Source: Bacillus sp. E(2018)
Lineage (GTDB): Bacteria > Bacillota > Bacilli > Bacillales > Fictibacillaceae
Direction: 5' to 3'
Length of the DNA stretch: 64,000 nucleotides
Assembly: GCF_005503015.1 (NCBI RefSeq)
Contig: NZ_SCOL01000001.1
Span: 992,001 to 1,056,000, forward strand
Under the pieces are notes generated by a model that ran no database searches, was not told where the DNA came from, and saw nothing but the letters and a program-made list of their open reading frames with translations. Within the stretch, counting starts at the first letter, position 1, and every line of letters begins with the position of its first letter. The position numbers and the translations under genes are program-made. Positions 33,021 through 42,091 of the stretch are shown in pieces.

Positions 33021-34358
33021 TTAATAAAGTGGTGGAACACTCTGAGGATGGTTAAATACATTCTCAGGATCATATTTTGTTTTGATTCTTTGCAGCCTAG
33101 CAAAGTTTGTTGCCCAATAAGCTTTCCCGAAGTTTTGAATGTTTTCATCTGGGACGTTTACATAAGAACCTATCGTATAAGGTTTTAACTGCTGACGAAC
33201 AGATTCGACTGATGCAAGACTACTCGCTTCCTCAGATTTATCAACCCATGTAGCGTTCCATTCGGTGTAAAACAACGGATCTCTCCAATAGAAAGCGGTC
33301 TTGTCTTTTGGCACTCTGCTGATCGCACCGCCCCAGTTGGTAAAATAGAAATTGGATTCTGTTCCAGTTGCTTCTTCTAAAAATTGTTTCATTACCTTAA
33401 TCGGTTCTTCTGGCCAAAGATTGGTCGCCCAAGAAGATGAGAATTTAAAGTTTTGATCCGCATAAGGTGGTTCCGGTGGGTCAAGGAAATCGATACAGTC
33501 CGGGTAGAAGAGCGTTTCTATCACTACTTCAGAAGGTGTTCCAGCATTGAGTAAAGGTTGTATGATTTGAATCAATTCAGGTCTTGAACCTAAGAATAGA
33601 CCAGTTACTTGGCATAATCCATTTACTTTGCTGTAGATCTCTATATAACTGCCTAATCGTGAATCTACAAACGGCATTAAATTCTGCCATGCTTCGAATA
33701 CAGTTTCGAGTTGTTCCCAAGGCCAAATAATGTTAAAGACTGTTGCGGTTTCAGGTGCACGATGCACTTTAAACGTATATTCGGTATTGTAGCCAAACGT
33801 ACCACCACCGCCTCCTCTAGAGGCCCAAAACAAGTCTTCGTTGCAAGTTGGACTCGCTTTAAGAATCCGTCCTTGTGCATCAACAGTCTCAAGTGCAAGC
33901 AGGTTATCTGATATCACACCAATTGTCCGTGAGAGTAACCCGAATCCTCCTCCAGTTGTGATTCCTCCGATTCCAACGGTCGGACTATCGCCGAAGACAG
34001 CCATAAAACCTTCTCGAGCAAGACCTTTTACAAGAGGTCCGACGCGAATTCCTGGTTGAACAGTAGCGATTCCCTTTTTCTTATCCAAATGCACTTTATT
34101 CATATCACCTGTGTCGATAACGATTCCACCCTTGACCACATTGAACTCTTTGTCTAAAGCATGTCGGCCACTTCTGATCCTTAAGGGAACATCGTTCTCT
34201 CGAGCCCACTTGATTGCATTACTAACGTCACATGCATTTTGTGCAAATACGAATACAAGAGGATATGTGTTGACATAAGGGTTCCAGTTTCTAACGGCCT
34301 CATTATAGCCAGGGTCACCTTTAAAGATTATTCTCCCTGTTAACTCTGTAGATCCCAT
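33021..34358 (-). CDS. FAD-linked oxidase, berberine-bridge-enzyme type
   Basis: 445 residues from the ATG at 34358, after AGGAGTGG; a start at 34382 is upstream of that site. The FAD-binding half has the segment PLRIRSGRHALDKE, where His is the covalent flavin ligand of this family, and PTVGIGGITTGGGFGLLSR. The position that holds a second flavin-linking Cys in bicovalent members is occupied by Asp-Ser (GDSPTVG), so attachment would be through His only. The C-terminal BBE motif YWATNFARLQRIKTKYDP is present. The enzyme oxidises a sugar, alcohol or alkaloid-like compound in the cytoplasm; substrate unknown. Confidence 0.9.
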   Translation of the reverse strand: MGSTELTGRIIFKGDPGYNEAVRNWNPYVNTYPLVFVFAQNACDVSNAIKWARENDVPLRIRSGRHALDKEFNVVKGGIVIDTGDMNKVHLDKKKGIATVQPGIRVGPLVKGLAREGFMAVFGDSPTVGIGGITTGGGFGLLSRTIGVISDNLLALETVDAQGRILKASPTCNEDLFWASRGGGGGTFGYNTEYTFKVHRAPETATVFNIIWPWEQLETVFEAWQNLMPFVDSRLGSYIEIYSKVNGLCQVTGLFLGSRPELIQIIQPLLNAGTPSEVVIETLFYPDCIDFLDPPEPPYADQNFKFSSSWATNLWPEEPIKVMKQFLEEATGTESNFYFTNWGGAISRVPKDKTAFYWRDPLFYTEWNATWVDKSEEASSLASVESVRQQLKPYTIGSYVNVPDENIQNFGKAYWATNFARLQRIKTKYDPENVFNHPQSVPPLY

Positions 34359-34621
34359 TAATTCCACTCCTGACAAAGACATATTTGTAGTTATATAAAT
34401 GTATGCAGGAAATGAATAGTCGGTTAAAACCTTTTTTTCAGACGAGTTTAGTCAGCAAATACTTTTAAAGCGTAACTTTAAATTATGAAATGTAAGGAGT
34501 TAAAAAAGACGTTGGATATGGGAATACTATAACTAATTAATAATTCAAAGCAGTTCACTTGGTTAAAAAACAACTCACATGATATCATTTTCAATTATAG
34601 TTTTAGAAAAGGAGGGGGACC

Positions 34622-36799
34622 GTGCAACGAATATATAACAAGCACCTTTGGTTAGCGAAGTTGATAGCAGCTGATCCTGGGTATGTACGATTACAAAAAG
34701 CAGGAAGAGCGACTGCCAGTTTAATTCTTGCCGTATTCACTACCCTTCTTATTATGCAATACGCTGGTCACTCTGGAGGTATCACACCTGCTATTGTTTC
34801 CGGTATGCTGGGGTTGATGGGCATCATGGTCGTTATGGATGACACTAAGCAAGAGATGAGAGTAACCACATTATGGCTTGGAGTATCTGCTATGATGGGA
34901 ATAACAGTTGGTTCTCTCGTCGCCAACAACGCTTATTACATAGATGTTGTTTTAGTGTTTAGTGTGTTTAGCAGTTTTTATTTCTCTAGATTTGGTACAC
35001 GCTATTTTTCCTTGTTCATGATTTTTTTTATGACGGTTTATTTTTCCTCTATTTTAAAATTATCCAGTGACCAGTTGCCTTGGTTTTATGTTGGAATCTG
35101 GTTCGGTATAGCTTATGCTTTTATCCTAAATTTCTTCTTGTTTCAAGATACAGCGAAAAATTTAAAAAGAAGCATTCATTCGTTTCATATTCAAAGTAAC
35201 TTGACGCTTAACCTCTTGATCGAAGCGATGCAAGATAAAGAATCCAATGCTCAGCGTAAGAAAGAATTAGAGAAGAACGTGGCCAAACTAAGAGACTATG
35301 CTCTTATTGTTTCTGGCTATATCAACGAGAATGATGTGAAGAAAATATGGCCAGGTCTCTTACCGAATCAACTTCGACTATACGTGTTTGATACAGGGAT
35401 GTTGATTGAAACGTTAGTTGACTCGGTACGTGGATTAAAAACGGCAGATGCTTTACATGTCGAAGAGATCAAACAATCACTCATTGCTGTGACGCTTGCT
35501 GTTCGTGATGCTGAAGTACTTGCTCCACATGTGAAAGAACAAAATATTCTCCCTGCTGAAAAATCGGTTCAGCAGCTTCGCATGTTAATCATGAAACTCT
35601 TTGAACGAGAAGAGCCGCCACAAGGGTGGATCTATCTTATCCGCCGAATTGAATCGATCGCTAATCATGTGATAGAAGGTGCTGTAACGATACAGCAATC
35701 TCTCTATGCTCATTCTGTGGATAATAAAGAAGATGAGATCGTTAATCAATTGGACGATGAAGATACGAAAACAGAAGACAATTCGTTAAAGCCCTCAACT
35801 AAAAAAGCGTATCAAGCACTTGTAGCAGGAATTCTATCTATTGTAGTTGGACTAATAATCTCACCAGCACAGCCATATTGGGTTCTCCTTACTGCCTTTG
35901 TCGTTCTACTTGGAACTGAGTCGATCGGACGTATTTATACGAAAGGATATCAGCGTTCTTTAGGTACGATTATTGGAGCAGCTATCGGTTTTGTACTTGC
36001 TAAATTTCTATCCGGACACACCGTTTTGGAAGTTATCTTTCTCTTTGTTGTAGTTTTTTTAGCGTTTTATTTAATGACCGTTTCCTACACGTTAATGAGT
36101 GTGTTTATCACAATGCTAATTGCGTTTATGTACGACCTTTTATTGGGGGGAATTACGTTTTCACTGATAGGAGCGAGAGTCCTGGATACGATTGCTGGAG
36201 CATCAATTGCTTTAGCTGTTTCATATTTAGTTTTTCCAAAGAAAACAAAAGTGAAAGTAGCTGAATCGATTAACGAATTCTTAGAAGAACTTGCTCCTTT
36301 TGTCGCCGAATATGTTAGAGGATTTAGAGAAGATGTTAACGTTAAGAATCTGTCAGAAAGTGCGTTTAAGCTGGATATGAAACTTCAGACCATCAGGGAC
36401 GAAGCGCAATCCTTTCTTCAACGCCCGGGATCACCAATCTATGCTGATATGGTCAGTTGGATGACTAGGTTAGCTGCCATCAACTATTACGCGAAACACT
36501 TGGTTGCTTCTGCTTACCGAAAAGGATTCGAATATCCGGAAGAACTTCTTGAAGGATTTATTCAGATCGAGACGAAACTAAAGAACAACATCGATTCCTT
36601 ATCTGCGCTTCTAACTGAAAATGAAGGAGAGTATGTTCTTCTATCGTTAGAAGAAGAACGAGAGAAATTTGAACGTCTTGCTCCAAATCGGAAGCAATCT
36701 CAGCGCGATCTCATCCATCACCTTTATTATGTCTGGCGCATCAATCAATCCCTTGTAGAGTTAGGAAGTGAGTTGGGAGGAGTAAGAGATAAGAAATAG
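34622..36799 (+). CDS. FUSC-family aromatic acid / fusaric-acid-resistance-type exporter
   Basis: 725 residues, starting with GTG at 34622 after GGAGGGGG. Two membrane blocks (about residues 28-170 and 390-525, six segments each) flank a soluble helical domain, and another soluble helical region follows. This is the architecture of YccS/AaeB-like FUSC exporters, which pump aromatic carboxylates out of the cytoplasm. An acidic linker (DEIVNQLDDEDTKTED) precedes the second block. No accessory AaeA-like protein adjoins. Confidence 0.86.
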   Translation: MQRIYNKHLWLAKLIAADPGYVRLQKAGRATASLILAVFTTLLIMQYAGHSGGITPAIVSGMLGLMGIMVVMDDTKQEMRVTTLWLGVSAMMGITVGSLVANNAYYIDVVLVFSVFSSFYFSRFGTRYFSLFMIFFMTVYFSSILKLSSDQLPWFYVGIWFGIAYAFILNFFLFQDTAKNLKRSIHSFHIQSNLTLNLLIEAMQDKESNAQRKKELEKNVAKLRDYALIVSGYINENDVKKIWPGLLPNQLRLYVFDTGMLIETLVDSVRGLKTADALHVEEIKQSLIAVTLAVRDAEVLAPHVKEQNILPAEKSVQQLRMLIMKLFEREEPPQGWIYLIRRIESIANHVIEGAVTIQQSLYAHSVDNKEDEIVNQLDDEDTKTEDNSLKPSTKKAYQALVAGILSIVVGLIISPAQPYWVLLTAFVVLLGTESIGRIYTKGYQRSLGTIIGAAIGFVLAKFLSGHTVLEVIFLFVVVFLAFYLMTVSYTLMSVFITMLIAFMYDLLLGGITFSLIGARVLDTIAGASIALAVSYLVFPKKTKVKVAESINEFLEELAPFVAEYVRGFREDVNVKNLSESAFKLDMKLQTIRDEAQSFLQRPGSPIYADMVSWMTRLAAINYYAKHLVASAYRKGFEYPEELLEGFIQIETKLKNNIDSLSALLTENEGEYVLLSLEEEREKFERLAPNRKQSQRDLIHHLYYVWRINQSLVELGSELGGVRDKK

Positions 36800-36847
36800 T
36801 TCGGGATTAGATGTAACTATATGATTTCTCCGTTGAAGATGAAGGGA

Positions 36848-36877
36848 TAAACAGCAGCTTTCGAGTTGCTGTTTTTT
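36848..36877 (+). terminator. intrinsic terminator
   Basis: AACAGCA at 36849-36855 pairs with TGCTGTT at 36866-36872, followed by a T run. It ends the exporter transcript. Confidence 0.75.
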
Positions 36878-36911
36878 GTTGTTTATGGGGGATTTCAGGA
36901 GGATTCACTTA

Positions 36912-37228
36912 ATGAATACAGAAGGTTATCTTAGAATGAATGAAGTGGAGATGAAGTTTAAAAGAATGTGCACAATGGATTGAAAGACGGAAAAAGCTGT
37001 TCTCCGTCATTTATGAACAATGGAATCGGAAAAATAATAATGTAATGGATGGAAGTAAACGGCAACAGGATGCTTGATAAAGATTACATTAAGCTAGATT
37101 GTGTAGCAAATAATCCTAAATGGAATCAGTTCTATATTGATAATTGGTATAAATATATAGGTGAGGGCAATCATCATAATCAATATAGGGAACCATTTTT
37201 CAGGAGGAAAGATGAAAGAATCTTTTGA
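36912..37228 (+). pseudogene. remnant of a GNAT acetyltransferase
   Basis: No intact gene lies between 36800 and 37212. From 36964 one frame reads ECAQWIERRKK, like the helix near the start of a GNAT domain, and stops; another frame from 37070 reads MLDKDYIKLDCVANNPKWNQ and FYIDNWYKYIGEG, the C-terminal core of a GNAT (Leu-Asp-Cys strand and Asn helix). The central acetyl-CoA part is missing and frames differ by one, so this is a decayed gene with an internal deletion. A small leading ORF (ATG 36912, after AGGAGG) may be its original start. Confidence 0.62.
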
Positions 37229-37649
37229 GCAATTCTATAAAATGTATCTTGATAGTTGGAGAAATTTTTCAATTCAAAGTATTGAGAATGTTGTTTCGCC
37301 TGAATATTCAGCTCGGGAAATTAGAGGCAAAGAGGTTTATGATTTTGGATATGAAGAATCTATTGATGGATGGAATCATGCATTTAAGGAGTTAGGAGAA
37401 AAGAGAGCGAAGTGGATTCTAAAAGAAGCTGTAACCTTTTCGTTAAAAGACGATGAAGTGATGGCAATTCTTTGGGCATCGCTTATTGTTGATGATCAAC
37501 CTATTGAAACGGCTAACTTGTTCTTTCAGACTTTTAAAATGGAAAAGGATAGCTGGAAATTGGTCAGAAGTTACATAGAGACAGGTTTATCCATTAAAAA
37601 AATGTTGAGTTTAGAATTCAACTTAAAAGAAAGGTCAGATTTGTTATGA
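37212..37649 (+). CDS. SnoaL/NTF2-like protein
   Basis: 145 residues from the ATG at 37212, after AGGAGG, overlapping the GNAT remnant by 17 bases. The pattern ESFEQFYKMYLDSWRNFSIQ, IENVVSPEYSAREIRG and DDEVMAILWASLIVD suits an NTF2-like cone fold. Its stop overlaps the start of a dihydrofolate reductase gene by four bases (ATGA), so the two are co-expressed. No catalytic residues can be assigned and the link to folate is unexplained. Confidence 0.7.
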   Translation: MKESFEQFYKMYLDSWRNFSIQSIENVVSPEYSAREIRGKEVYDFGYEESIDGWNHAFKELGEKRAKWILKEAVTFSLKDDEVMAILWASLIVDDQPIETANLFFQTFKMEKDSWKLVRSYIETGLSIKKMLSLEFNLKERSDLL

Positions 37650-38137
37650 ACTTTTCAATAATAGCAGCTATGGATGAAAATAGAGTGATAGGCAAAGACA
37701 ATGATTTGCCTTGGAGGTTACCGAGAGATTGGAAGTATGTACAAGAGATTACAATGGGAAAAACCATTGTGTTAGGTAGAAAGAACTTCGAATCTATTGG
37801 GAAAGCACTGCCTGGAAGGAAGAATATTGTGCTGACGAGGAATAAAGATTTCTCACCCCAAAACTGTGTCGTTGTCCATTCTATAAACGAAGTGCTAAAG
37901 ACTTGTGAAGGCGATAAAGAAGTTATTATTTTTGGAGGACAGGAAATCTATACACAGTTTATGCCTAGGGTAACTAAATTGTATCTAACAAAGATACACC
38001 ATGTGTTTGAAGGGGATACTTACTTTCCTGAATTCAGTGAAAGAGAGTGGAAAGAGATTTCTAGAGTCAGAGGAGTTAGAGACCAAGAAAATCCTTACAC
38101 TTACTATTTTCATCAATACATAAGAATTGAACACTAA
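37646..38137 (+). CDS. dihydrofolate reductase
   Basis: 163 residues, normal length. The motifs IIAAMDENRVIGKDNDLPWR (active-site loop with the Trp), GRKNFESIGKALPGRKNIV and IIFGGQEIYTQFM are those of DHFR, which makes tetrahydrofolate with NADPH. There is no thymidylate synthase gene next to it, unlike the housekeeping thyA-folA layout, and it is coupled to a SnoaL-like gene. It may be an extra copy, possibly one with altered trimethoprim sensitivity; this cannot be judged here. Confidence 0.93.
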   Translation: MNFSIIAAMDENRVIGKDNDLPWRLPRDWKYVQEITMGKTIVLGRKNFESIGKALPGRKNIVLTRNKDFSPQNCVVVHSINEVLKTCEGDKEVIIFGGQEIYTQFMPRVTKLYLTKIHHVFEGDTYFPEFSEREWKEISRVRGVRDQENPYTYYFHQYIRIEH

Positions 38138-38207
38138 TTAAAATCAGAAAAAACAAACTTGACAGAAATTTACAAACGTGTAAGAAATCATTTGGAGGAA
38201 AATGCAT

Positions 38208-39011
38208 ATGAAGAATCCTAATTTGACTTGGGTAGGAAGCGATCAAACATTCGTTGATGAAATAAATGTAACACGTGTGCAAAATATTATAGTAGGTAGA
38301 TTTGGAGGTAATTCTGAAGCGGGTTCATATAAAAATGAAGATGGTTGTCTAGTATGGGAGAACGAAATTGAAAACTGGGAATTCACAATGGTCCTTGATG
38401 GGCATAAGACAGCACAAAGTGTTGAACTCGTTATCAATCAATTTATAAAGAACGAGAACGAGATCAAGCGTGTGCTCTCAGAATCTGCAGGTGCAGCACT
38501 TAAGAAATTAGACCACCTTGTACTGGATATTTTTCAAGATCCTGATTTTATGGAATCATGCCGCAACACAACGGGTGAAACAGCTTGTTTAATAGTTGTG
38601 CGAAAAGAAAAGTATTTATGGTGGTTTTCAATAGGAGATTGTATTCTTCATCTTTTTCACCCTGAACTGATAGCTTTAGGTGAAAGACAGCTTGTTCAAC
38701 GAAGTTTTTATGAATGGGTTGGTGAAGTGAATACATTTGAGCTTCCGGTACCTTGCTACAGTACGGGTAAGAAAGAAATGAGAAAAGGGCTTAACCACAT
38801 TTTTATGACTACAGATGGACTGACAGAATGTCCGGGTGTTCCATTTGAAGATGCTGCAGAGGTTCAAAACGTAGTAAAAAATATCGGTTTAGATGAAGCC
38901 GTTCAATTTCTTTTGAATGAAATTAAAAGTAATCATGTAAGAGATAGCACGACCATTATCGCCTGGTCAGTTAAAATAGAGGAAACAGCTAGTTTGCCAA
39001 GTAATCTGTAA
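38208..39011 (+). CDS. PP2C-like protein phosphatase
   Basis: 267 residues from the ATG at 38208, nine bases after GGAGG (an ATG at 38202 is nearer than usual). Motifs VLDGHKTAQS, ETACLIVVRKEKYLWWFSIGD and FMTTDGLTECPG match the metal-binding motifs of PP2C phosphatases, although the first motif reads DGHKT instead of DGHGG. Two-metal dephosphorylation of serine or threonine is expected. A TTGACA lies upstream at 38159-38164. Convergent with the receiver-like gene at 39058. Confidence 0.82.
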   Translation: MKNPNLTWVGSDQTFVDEINVTRVQNIIVGRFGGNSEAGSYKNEDGCLVWENEIENWEFTMVLDGHKTAQSVELVINQFIKNENEIKRVLSESAGAALKKLDHLVLDIFQDPDFMESCRNTTGETACLIVVRKEKYLWWFSIGDCILHLFHPELIALGERQLVQRSFYEWVGEVNTFELPVPCYSTGKKEMRKGLNHIFMTTDGLTECPGVPFEDAAEVQNVVKNIGLDEAVQFLLNEIKSNHVRDSTTIIAWSVKIEETASLPSNL

Positions 39012-39057
39012 AGCTGCTTCCTCCTATTCTAGTTTTAGGTTTAATTTATGGGATCTA

Positions 39058-39429
39058 CTATTTGATATCACTATAATGTTGAAGCACGCGTGGTGGGATA
39101 TATTTGAGTGGAAGTGGACGTAAGGAAACTATGATCGTGTGAGGCATTATCAAGTCTTTTTGAGCTTGTTTCAGGCAATTATACATGTTTTTACCACCAA
39201 CAGAATTCGCAGAGTGGATGGTTATTCGATTGGCAAACAACTTTTCGTTGATCATCATTTTAACAAGCATTAGACCATTTCTTGTTCTGCTTAACAAATC
39301 ATGATCTAATGATAAATGCTCAATGTCATGGTTTCGTAGAAGTTTCATACATTCATCTATCGTTTCTACAAAGACATACCCTTCTGGTGGACTACGATAA
39401 TCGTCCATAAATACACTGATCTTTTTCAT
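39058..39429 (-). CDS. cyclic-phosphate processing receiver domain protein
   Basis: 123 residues. SVFMDDYRSPPEGYVFVETI gives the acidic pocket, HLSLDHDLLSRTRNGLMLV the second Asp, and ITIHSANSVGGKNMYNCLKQ the conserved His-Ser-x-Asn of the cyclic-phosphate-processing receiver group, a receiver-fold family that is thought to act on cyclic phosphates at RNA ends or nucleotides. It is free of any output domain. Start ATG after GAAGGGAG. Convergent with the PP2C gene. Confidence 0.75.
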   Translation of the reverse strand: MKKISVFMDDYRSPPEGYVFVETIDECMKLLRNHDIEHLSLDHDLLSRTRNGLMLVKMMINEKLFANRITIHSANSVGGKNMYNCLKQAQKDLIMPHTIIVSLRPLPLKYIPPRVLQHYSDIK

Positions 39430-39814
39430 TTTCTTGCACTCCCTTCCTTTACCGGAGGGTGACTAAGAAAAGTCTAAAGCCCTAAGTTATCTTAATATAT
39501 TAATTATAACACATTATTCCAATGTAAGCTTTTAAGTAGTTTTTAAGTAGTTTTTAAGACAACATCAATTACTCCTTCCTTCTTTAGAAATAAAATACGG
39601 CAAATATTTGACTAAATTAAATATTAAATCATTAAATTCTTCAACATTACCTTTTTTCCTTCAAGGTAATTATAATATTTATCAAAAATTAACAATTAGA
39701 ATTTGATTTTGTATGATTTTGTTGAAAAATCTCAGTTATAGCTGAAGTACTTATGTTTAAGTCCTTGTTTCTTTACGAACAAATATTCGTTAAAATAGTA
39801 ACGAGGTGGTAATC
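39430..39814. other. AT-rich intergenic region before mrfA
   Basis: 385 bases without a gene. It holds an 11-base tandem repeat TTTTAAGTAGT at 39530-39558 (2.6 copies), a short hairpin at 39649-39672 (ATTACCTT pairing with AAGGTAAT), and the promoter and candidate LexA site of mrfA near its right end. No other structure seen. Confidence 0.6.
39776..39796 (+). promoter_or_regulatory. candidate LexA box and -10 of mrfAB
   Basis: CGAACAAATATTCG at 39776-39789 differs by one base from the Bacillus LexA consensus CGAAC-RNRY-GTTCG and is followed directly by TAAAAT (39791-39796), a good -10. No convincing -35 with normal spacing is visible. Confidence 0.55.
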
Positions 39815-42091
39815 ATGTTTCGAAAAAAATCTATTCAGCAAGTTATGGACGTTTTAAGAGAGCCAGAACTAGCTAGGCAAATCGTTCATTGGAAAACAAT
39901 TGAGCCACGTGAGGCGGTTTCTGTGCCACTTCCTGACTCTTTGCATCCGACTATTCAATCCGCTCTATTTAAAAGAGGGATTTCTTCTTTATATATTCAC
40001 CAGTTATCAGCGTATGAATCAGCTTTACGCGGTGAGAGCTTTGTAGCTGTTACACCAACAGCGTCTGGGAAAACACTTTGTTACAACCTTCCTGTACTTC
40101 AAGAGGTTGCTAAAAATCCAGAGTCAAGAGCACTGTATTTGTTTCCTACAAAAGCCCTCGCACAAGATCAGAAGTCAGAGATGAACGAACTGATCGATGA
40201 GATGGGACTAGATATTAAAAGCTATACGTATGATGGGGACACGCCAGCAAATATTCGACAAGTCGTTAGAAAAGCCGGAAACATTGTGATGACGAATCCG
40301 GACATGCTTCATGCAGCTGTTCTTCCACATCATACAAAATGGGTGTCGCTGTTTGAAAATTTGAAGTATGTGGTTGTAGATGAGCTTCATACATACCGAG
40401 GTGTCTTCGGAAGCCATGTGGCTAATGTGATTCGTCGTTTAAAGAGAATCTGTAATTTTTATGGCAGTGATCCCATTTTTATCTGTACGTCAGCAACCAT
40501 TGCGAATCCAAAAGAGCTTGCTGAGCAACTCACTGGAAATCCGATGACGCTTATCAATAATAACGGAGCACCAGCGGGTCGTAAGCATTTTCTCTTTTAT
40601 AATCCGCCAGTTGTTAATAAACCGTTGAATGTGAGGCGTAGCGCTACGCTTGAAGCGAGGAACCTAGCAAAGCTATTTTTGGAAAATCATATTCAAACAA
40701 TCGTATTCGCACGCAGTCGTGTACGAGTGGAAATATTGCTTACCTATTTGCAAGAGCTTGTGAAAAAGGAGTTTGGAAGTAAATCTATTCAAGGGTATAG
40801 AGGCGGATATCTTCCTAAACAGCGGCGTGCAATCGAAAAAGGCCTTCGCAATGGAGAAATCATGGGAGTTGTTTCAACAAACGCCTTAGAATTAGGAGTA
40901 GACATTGGTCAGCTTCATGCATGTATCTTGACAGGTTACCCAGGCTCGATCGCAAGTGCGTGGCAACAGGCTGGGCGAGCGGGGCGTAGACAAGATGAGA
41001 GTGTGGTGATCATGGTGGCTTCCTCGTCGCCACTCGACCAATACGTGATTCAGAATCCTGAATACTTTTTTGAACGTTCTCCAGAATCTGCTCGGATGAA
41101 TCCTGATAATCTAATTATTTTAGTTGATCATTTGAAATGCGCATCGTATGAATTGCCGTTTCAAGAGAATGAGAAATTTGGTAATCAAGAAATTCAGGAT
41201 GTTTTAGAATTTTTAGTAGATGAACAAGTCCTTCACAAAAGGGGAAAGCACTTCTACTGGATGAATGATTCTTTTCCTGCACATAACATCTCGCTTCGAT
41301 CTGCTTCTCAGGAAAATGTTGTTATCATCGATCAAACTAATGTAGCAGACGTAAAAGTGATTGGCGAGATGGATCGTTTTAGCTCAATGACGCTTCTTCA
41401 TGAAGAAGCAATCTATCTTCATCAAGGTACGCAATATCAGGTGGAAAAGTTAGATTATGAAGAAAAGAAAGCTTTCGTTCGCGAAGTAGATGTTGATTAT
41501 TTTACAGACGCAAACCTTGCTGTATCATTAAATGTTCTAGAAGTGGATAAAGAATCATCACATGAACGGAATGCAAAAGCCTACGGTGATGTGATGGTAG
41601 TCGCAAAGGCAACTATCTTTAAAAAGATTAAATTCGAAACACATGACAATATTGGCTCAGGTCCAATCCATCTTCCAGAAGAGGAGTTGCACACCTCTGC
41701 AACATGGCTGACTTTTGAGAATAATGAGTTAAGTGAAGAAAAGCTTGAAGCGGGTCTTCTTGGTATCGCGCACGTTCTGCGACATGTCGCTCCTTTATTC
41801 GTAATGTGTGATGCAAATGATCTTCATGTAGTACCTCAGGTTAAAGCGGTTCATAACCAACAACCTACCATTTTCATCTACGATAGATATCCGGGTGGAA
41901 TAGGGCTTAGTGAAAAGGTGTATGGCTCTTGGGATACGGTTCTTGAGCAGGCACTAACAATGATCCAAAGGTGTCCTTGTGAAAGTGGCTGTCCATCTTG
42001 TACGGGAACGTTAGAAGAAGGAAATAATAGCAAGGAACTCGCTGTGAAATTGATCTATCAAATCAAAGGAGCGACAAAACATGTCGATTAA
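39815..42091 (+). CDS. mrfA: DEAD/DEAH-box repair helicase MrfA
   Basis: 758 residues from the ATG at 39815, six bases after CGAGGTGG; a GTG at 39806 overlaps that site. Superfamily 2 helicase: Walker A TPTASGKTL, DELH box VVVDELHTYRG, TSATI, and motif VI QQAGRAGRR. The C-terminus has a Cys cluster RCPCESGCPSC, the zinc-binding DUF1998/MZB part. In Bacillus subtilis MrfA (YprA) works with the exonuclease MrfB in excision of mitomycin C damage. It overlaps mrfB by 11 bases. A LexA-like site precedes it. Confidence 0.95.
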   Translation: MFRKKSIQQVMDVLREPELARQIVHWKTIEPREAVSVPLPDSLHPTIQSALFKRGISSLYIHQLSAYESALRGESFVAVTPTASGKTLCYNLPVLQEVAKNPESRALYLFPTKALAQDQKSEMNELIDEMGLDIKSYTYDGDTPANIRQVVRKAGNIVMTNPDMLHAAVLPHHTKWVSLFENLKYVVVDELHTYRGVFGSHVANVIRRLKRICNFYGSDPIFICTSATIANPKELAEQLTGNPMTLINNNGAPAGRKHFLFYNPPVVNKPLNVRRSATLEARNLAKLFLENHIQTIVFARSRVRVEILLTYLQELVKKEFGSKSIQGYRGGYLPKQRRAIEKGLRNGEIMGVVSTNALELGVDIGQLHACILTGYPGSIASAWQQAGRAGRRQDESVVIMVASSSPLDQYVIQNPEYFFERSPESARMNPDNLIILVDHLKCASYELPFQENEKFGNQEIQDVLEFLVDEQVLHKRGKHFYWMNDSFPAHNISLRSASQENVVIIDQTNVADVKVIGEMDRFSSMTLLHEEAIYLHQGTQYQVEKLDYEEKKAFVREVDVDYFTDANLAVSLNVLEVDKESSHERNAKAYGDVMVVAKATIFKKIKFETHDNIGSGPIHLPEEELHTSATWLTFENNELSEEKLEAGLLGIAHVLRHVAPLFVMCDANDLHVVPQVKAVHNQQPTIFIYDRYPGGIGLSEKVYGSWDTVLEQALTMIQRCPCESGCPSCTGTLEEGNNSKELAVKLIYQIKGATKHVD

